In this document: positions 59,850-64,000 of the stretch, in pieces
How the letters are laid out: each line of letters opens with the position of its first letter
Position numbering within the stretch: position 1 is the first letter of the stretch
Assembly (NCBI GenBank): GCA_023251555.1
Contig: JAHEYN010000002.1
Location: 1-64,000, forward strand
DNA from: Bacteroidota bacterium
GTDB lineage: Bacteria > Bacteroidota > Bacteroidia > AKYH767-A > JAHEYN01
Direction: 5' to 3'
Length of the DNA stretch: 64,000 nucleotides
The notes under the pieces: generated by a model
Databases searched by the model: none
What the model was told of the DNA's origin: nothing
The model's input: only the letters and a program-made list of their open reading frames with translations
Position numbers and translations under genes: made by a program

Positions 59850-61388
59850 TTACTTCCCGGCTTTTTCCCTTACAAGTTCTTCAAATGGTCTGTTTTGTAT
59901 TTTGCTGTCCAGCCATGCGATAATATCAAAGTGCTCAAAAGTTCTTTTGCGGTAAAATGCCGGTACAATCTTCTCTACCTGTCGTCTGAGTGTCCCGAAG
60001 GCCTTTACCAGATCACCGCCTGATGGGTTCTCGGACAATGTTTCCCCGAAGAACCGGAGAAGTGTCTTCTCAAAGTGATGTACTTTCCCTGCCTTATCCA
60101 TTGAGCGATATGCTGATTTGATAAGGTACCCCAGAATGTCGGTATGTCCGAGTTCGTAGTGTACCATCAGGTTCAGGATATGACTGAGCACCAGAATATC
60201 CGTACGCAGGTCAACGGGAGGCATTGTGAGAATTTTATTCAGCCATTCCGAAGATTTATGATATTGTCCCCCTCCAAAGAACATATATGCAATGCGGAAG
60301 TAAAAAATAAGCACGTATTCGAGCCCTAGTTTATGCCCGTAGGTGTCAAGCCCATAGCGGATTTGGTCAACCATCCCGATCCCCTCTTTAAATTTTCCCG
60401 TGATGATGTAAAGATTGGATTCCAGTTCAACGCTTCTTGTAAAAACCCGCACATGAAGATCTTCCGAGGGGTCTGAAAAATATTTTCCGGGAACGTTGCG
60501 GATTTCAGCGATAGTTTTCAGGGAGTCATCATATTGTTTCAGGTTAACCTGTAATACCGAGAGGTTGTTGAGCGTATCAATATACTTGTTAGGCTCTGCT
60601 ATGATCAATGCCGGTTCTTTTTGGAGCAACCTTACTAATTTTGCTGCATAAAAATAGGCTTTACGGTAGTTTCCTTTGGCATAATAATAGGTGCTGCAGA
60701 TGTAGTTAAAATGTCCTTTGGCTTCCATGGACAAAGCCCTTGATTCACTTTTCATGAAAGGCGATTGCAGCAGGCTGTCAAGTTTTTTCACTTCTCCCGG
60801 TGTTTGCACATCAGCTTTTTTGCGCAGCATGATAAGCATGCCAAAAGAAATTTTCCAGTATTCGCTGCTGTTCTTAAGAGCGTCCAGCACTGATTGTTCC
60901 CTCGCGATGAGCTTATCTATGTCGGACGCTGTTAACCCTACAAAGGATTCCGTGGTGATGATTCTCCTTTTCCATGCCATGGCTTCTGCCAGCAGGGGTA
61001 GTCGCTGGTACTTCGCCGCCAGGGCAATGGCTTTATTTACTGTATTGCTGCATTGCCGGTAAAGAGCTTTTGTATAGAGGACCCCCGAATCCTGCAGCAG
61101 GCACTGAATCCGGGCATCAACACTTTTGCCGGCATAATATCCCCGGAGGCTTTTCAGTATGAGACCATACAGATAATTTTTTACCGCATGCAGTCTCTTC
61201 GCAAAAGGCTCTTTCCTGTATGTGTGACGGATAAAATGTTCATCGTAAATTTCCATGCCATCCATGACATCGAAAAGCTTCAGGTATTCCTTCTCTCCTT
61301 TCTGTATGGATAAAGAAAGTTTAATGTATCTTTTCTCTGCCTTTCCAAGCGATTTTATAAGATCGAACAGGTCTGAGGATATCTTCAT
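59850..61388 (-). CDS. uncharacterised helical-repeat protein, paralog 4
   Basis: The 512-residue, soluble, all-helical, basic protein shares with paralogs 1 and 3 SSDLFDLIKSLGKAEKRYIK (about residues 4-23), LSHILNLMVHYELGH (about 399-413) and FDIIAWLDSKIQNRPFEEL (about 487-505). TPR-like helices include FFGGGQYHKSSEWLNKILT and YAKGNYRKAYFYAAKLVRLL. No signal peptide. It is divergent from the SBBP cargo gene at 61580 (191-bp gap) and converges with the 55771 cargo gene, nine bases apart. A minus-strand TATTTTTG at 61420-61427 is the likely -7 box, 31 bases before the ATG. Function unknown; a regulatory or cargo-coupled role is inferred from placement only. Confidence 0.85.
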   Translation of the reverse strand: MKISSDLFDLIKSLGKAEKRYIKLSLSIQKGEKEYLKLFDVMDGMEIYDEHFIRHTYRKEPFAKRLHAVKNYLYGLILKSLRGYYAGKSVDARIQCLLQDSGVLYTKALYRQCSNTVNKAIALAAKYQRLPLLAEAMAWKRRIITTESFVGLTASDIDKLIAREQSVLDALKNSSEYWKISFGMLIMLRKKADVQTPGEVKKLDSLLQSPFMKSESRALSMEAKGHFNYICSTYYYAKGNYRKAYFYAAKLVRLLQKEPALIIAEPNKYIDTLNNLSVLQVNLKQYDDSLKTIAEIRNVPGKYFSDPSEDLHVRVFTRSVELESNLYIITGKFKEGIGMVDQIRYGLDTYGHKLGLEYVLIFYFRIAYMFFGGGQYHKSSEWLNKILTMPPVDLRTDILVLSHILNLMVHYELGHTDILGYLIKSAYRSMDKAGKVHHFEKTLLRFFGETLSENPSGGDLVKAFGTLRRQVEKIVPAFYRKRTFEHFDIIAWLDSKIQNRPFEELVREKAGK

Positions 61389-61419
61389 GGAATTAGTATG
61401 AAATACGATAATAAACAGT

Positions 61420-61427
61420 CAAAAATA
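61420..61427 (-). promoter_or_regulatory. -7 element for helical-repeat paralog 4
   Basis: The minus strand reads TATTTTTG, which fits TAnnTTTG, in a very AT-rich divergent region. No clear -33 element is seen. Confidence 0.45.
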
Positions 61428-61579
61428 TAAAAAATATTGATATTCATATTTTTGGGATTAGTATATACTACCCAATTGTGTTTGTATATAAGCGCTTTTG
61501 AAGCATACCTTCGGCATAGAATGTTATTGTGTACAATCATTATAATGTATTACCTGCGTAAAAGAAAATTATAATCAGC

Positions 61580-63670
61580 ATGTTTATGTCACTTCATCTA
61601 CTTGATTTTATAAAAGCACGCCACCGTAATTTATTGCTGCCGGTTTTTTTGGTGGCAATGGGAGCTGCCGGAGATATATATGCCCAGGACACCCGCGTCT
61701 GGGGAACATATTACGGGGGGAGTGGAACGGAGACGACATCGGGATATGGAATGCCTGTTGCCGTTGATGCTTCCGGCAATGTATTCCTGGCAGGGCAGAC
61801 GCCCAGTACTTCGGGTATTGCCTCGGCCGGGGCTTTCCAGACTTCTTTCGCCGGATCCGGGAACTGGCTTGACGATGCTTTTCTTGTGAAGTTCGGGACG
61901 GGAGGTGGCCGTGTATGGGCTACTTATTATGGAGGAACAGACGGGGATATGGCAAAAGCCCTTGCCACGGATGCTTCAGGAAATGTTTATATGGCAGGAG
62001 CGACTGCCAGCACTTCAGGGATTGCCTCCGGCGGTTTTCAGAATACCTTCGGCGGAAATAACCCCCCGTTTGATCTTTATGATGCATTTCTTGTAAAGTT
62101 TGACTCCGGCGGGAACCGTGTATGGGCAACTTACTACGGGGGTACTGCAAGTGAAACGGCTAATGGTGTTGCCGTTGATGCTTCCGGAAACATATATCTG
62201 GTGGGAACGACCAATTCTACCAGCAATATTGCTACGGCAGGATCCTACCAGACTACTCTTGCAGGCGGCAGCGGTACCGATGCATTTCTTGTGAAGTTCA
62301 ATTCTGCCGGTGCCCGGCAGTGGGCTACTTATTATGGGGGCACCCAGAACGGAGATAACGGAAGTGCCGTGGCAGTGGACCCTGCGGGGAATGTATACAT
62401 AGTCGGGCAAACCTATAACAGTAATAACATTGCTTCGGGAGGATTTCAGAACACATTCGGGGGAACAGGAGGAGGAGTAAATGATGCATTTCTTGTGAAA
62501 TTCAATTCTGCCGGGACCCGGCAGTGGGCCACTTACTACGGCGGAAGCGGGAATGATGTAGGCTACGGTGTTGTTGCCGATGCATCGGGGAATATCTATA
62601 TGTCCGGGCAGACATCAAGTACTGCCGGGATTGCTTCTGCAGGCGCTTTTCAGACAGCATTCGGGGGCGGAGGTGCAGGGGGCAACGCGGATAATTTTCT
62701 TGTAAAATTCGGATCAGCCGGGAACCGTGTATGGGGAACATATTACGGTGGTTCTGACGCCGATGAAGGCGGCAGGGTAGCCCTGGATGCAACAGGGACT
62801 TATATATTTCTTTCCGGTGGTACATACAGCACCAATGCTATTGCTACAAGCAACGGCTTTCACAGCGTACTCGGGGGATCGGAGGATATTTATGTGGCGA
62901 AGTTTGATAATGCCGGGACCCGGATATGCGGTACATATTACGGAGACAACACCACTTCTGACGAAGAAGATGACCATGTGGCTGTGGATCCTTCCGGGAA
63001 TGTATACCTATCCGGCGAAACTCCCAACCCTGCCAATATTGCCTCCGGCGGATTCCAGAACTCATACGGCGGCGGTGCGCTTGACGCATTCCTTGTAAAA
63101 CTGACCTCCAACTGCGTTGCGTTACCGGTAGAGTTCCTGTCTTTTACCGGGAAAAATAAAGACGGCAAAAACCGGCTTGAATGGCGGACAGCCAGCGAAA
63201 GAAACAGCGCATATTTCATCCTTGAAAGAAGCTCCGATGGCAGCGAATTTGAATATGTATGGAAGACAAGAGGGGCAGGGAATTCCACGCGTTTGAACAT
63301 TTATTCATTTACCGATGAAGATCCTCTGCCGGGCATAAATTATTACCGCCTGTCAGGCGTTGATTATGAAGGAGCATACACATATTCTCAGGTGATTGCT
63401 TTTGAAAATTACCGCCCTTTCAGTATTTCAGTATTTCCGGACCCTGCAAAAGACATAATAAACTGCTCCATTACGCTTGTGGCAAATAGTAACATTGAGA
63501 TTTCTATAGTTGACATGCTTGGGAATACTGTAATTCAGGAGAGGCCTTTTAAGGCATTAAAAGGAAATAATAAAATCACTCCTGATATCAGCGGCTTATC
63601 CCCGGGAATGTACTTTATCAGCATCAGTGCTGAGGAGAAACAAACACAGCTTAAATTCGTAAAACAATAA
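61580..63670 (+). CDS. T9SS-sorted secreted protein with SBBP propeller repeats
   Basis: The 696-residue protein has a signal peptide (LLLPVFLVAMGAAGDIYAQD). Seven SBBP repeats of about 65 residues (about 38-510) share the core RVWATYYGG, VAVDASGNVY(L/M)AGQT, IASGGFQNTFGG and DAFLVKF, which should form a seven-bladed beta-propeller. A fibronectin-like module (LPVEFLSFTGK, YYRLSGVDYEGAYTYS) follows, then a type A sorting domain (VFPDPAKDIINCS, GMYFISISAEE, KFVKQ). It is divergent from paralog 4. The next gene, cut by the window end, starts 24 bases later and also looks like an SBBP-type secreted protein. Ligand unknown. Confidence 0.9.
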   Translation: MFMSLHLLDFIKARHRNLLLPVFLVAMGAAGDIYAQDTRVWGTYYGGSGTETTSGYGMPVAVDASGNVFLAGQTPSTSGIASAGAFQTSFAGSGNWLDDAFLVKFGTGGGRVWATYYGGTDGDMAKALATDASGNVYMAGATASTSGIASGGFQNTFGGNNPPFDLYDAFLVKFDSGGNRVWATYYGGTASETANGVAVDASGNIYLVGTTNSTSNIATAGSYQTTLAGGSGTDAFLVKFNSAGARQWATYYGGTQNGDNGSAVAVDPAGNVYIVGQTYNSNNIASGGFQNTFGGTGGGVNDAFLVKFNSAGTRQWATYYGGSGNDVGYGVVADASGNIYMSGQTSSTAGIASAGAFQTAFGGGGAGGNADNFLVKFGSAGNRVWGTYYGGSDADEGGRVALDATGTYIFLSGGTYSTNAIATSNGFHSVLGGSEDIYVAKFDNAGTRICGTYYGDNTTSDEEDDHVAVDPSGNVYLSGETPNPANIASGGFQNSYGGGALDAFLVKLTSNCVALPVEFLSFTGKNKDGKNRLEWRTASERNSAYFILERSSDGSEFEYVWKTRGAGNSTRLNIYSFTDEDPLPGINYYRLSGVDYEGAYTYSQVIAFENYRPFSISVFPDPAKDIINCSITLVANSNIEISIVDMLGNTVIQERPFKALKGNNKITPDISGLSPGMYFISISAEEKQTQLKFVKQ
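61691..63110 (+). repeat. seven SBBP-coding tandem repeats of about 200 bp
   Basis: In-frame units, each carrying TYYGG and DA(F/Y)LVKF coding segments, repeat seven times. Nucleotide similarity is highest for the YYGG and VKF blocks; the last unit (ICGTYYGD) is the most diverged. Confidence 0.82.
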
Positions 63671-63694
63671 TCCATTATTAAAATCACTCCCGTC

Positions 63695-64000
63695 ATGAAA
63701 AAAAACTTCCGTAAAACCAAAGTCTTCTTACTGTTGCTTGCCCTGAGTACTGTGGTGTTCGCTTTTCGTAAAGCAGAAAATATGCAGGTGGCAGGAGCCG
63801 GTAATAAGAAAAACAGTTTGCCGGCTCTTGTGAGCGGGATGCTGAAACATAAAACCCCTGAGGGGGCTTCTGTGCGGAAGCCTACCCCTGAAGAAAAGAA
63901 GCTGATTATTGATCAGCTTGAAAACCTCCCTTTCATGTTCCTCGGAAACCGGGGGCAGTGGGCTGATGCAGTTCTCTACTCCGGCTATGCACAGGGAATT
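63695..64000 (+). CDS. partial secreted protein, SBBP-type N-terminal domain (cut by window end)
   Basis: The frame is open from ATG 63695 to the last base (102 codons) with no stop. It begins with a signal-like hydrophobic stretch (TKVFLLLLALSTVVFAFRKA). A linker is followed by LPFMFLGNRGQWADAVLYSG. The pattern F..N.GQ...V.Y is typical of the domain that precedes SBBP repeats in large Bacteroidota surface proteins. It lies 24 bases after the SBBP cargo gene and is probably co-transcribed with it. The rest, including any sorting domain, is outside the window. Confidence 0.78.
   Translation, partial: MKKNFRKTKVFLLLLALSTVVFAFRKAENMQVAGAGNKKNSLPALVSGMLKHKTPEGASVRKPTPEEKKLIIDQLENLPFMFLGNRGQWADAVLYSGYAQGI

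Overview
The window comes from a member of the Bacteroidota, most likely a Sphingobacteriia/Chitinophagia-type lineage. The evidence is ten complete genes plus one cut-off gene for large secreted proteins. The complete ones end in type IX secretion system (T9SS) C-terminal sorting domains. Other markers are a PorP/SprF protein, a caa3-type oxidase operon in the Bacteroidota style (ctaB, two subunit III genes, ctaF, SCO, DUF420), the long insert-bearing form of IspG, and promoters of the TTG-N19-TAnnTTTG type. I recognised no rRNA, tRNA, CRISPR array, transposase or phage gene.

Layout. 1-2.7 kb: a WecA/MraY-family transferase, then ctaB and oxidase subunit III. 2.7-7.5 kb: a helical-repeat protein (minus) divergent from two T9SS cargo genes; this block appears to split the oxidase operon. 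7.7-12.1 kb: the rest of the operon (second subunit III, ctaF, SCO, DUF420, a small CxxC membrane protein), running into an ABC-2 exporter pair. 12.2-17.5 kb: trhO, a small ORF, then a SAM riboswitch with a terminator in front of B12-dependent metH. 17.7-22.4 kb: a giant PKD-repeat protein with a type B sorting domain and its PorP/SprF partner. 22.4-24.0 kb: a cobalamin riboswitch leading a secreted BtuG-like beta-propeller. 24-37 kb: housekeeping genes (CPBP protease, dusB, ispG, esterase, pdxJ, CBS protein, BamA-like protein, Rieske-like lipoprotein) with another helical-repeat/T9SS cluster at 28-32.7 kb. 37-50 kb: a large T9SS cargo, lipoproteins, rplU-rpmA, Nudix, DUF2461, serS, a TPR protein, DUF4286, DUF1571, rsmA and a cytochrome-like lipoprotein. 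50.3-51.1 kb: an orphan HsdR-N-like nuclease-domain protein. 51.2-64 kb: an accessory island of T9SS cargo genes and two more helical-repeat proteins, with one further secreted protein cut by the window end.

Main observation. Four predicted cytoplasmic, roughly 490-520 residue all-helical proteins (2710-4257, 28739-30208, 54156-55721, 59850-61388) share an N-terminal Leu/EKRY motif, a central HYELG-type motif and a C-terminal WLxSKI motif. Each lies divergently next to a T9SS cargo gene, with 99 to 191 bp between the start codons. This repeated pairing looks like an undescribed module of cytoplasmic helical-repeat protein plus surface/secreted protein. Its function cannot be read from sequence alone. 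A second theme is corrinoid and methionine metabolism: a SAM riboswitch controls a B12-dependent enzyme, and a B12 riboswitch controls a predicted secreted B12-binding propeller.
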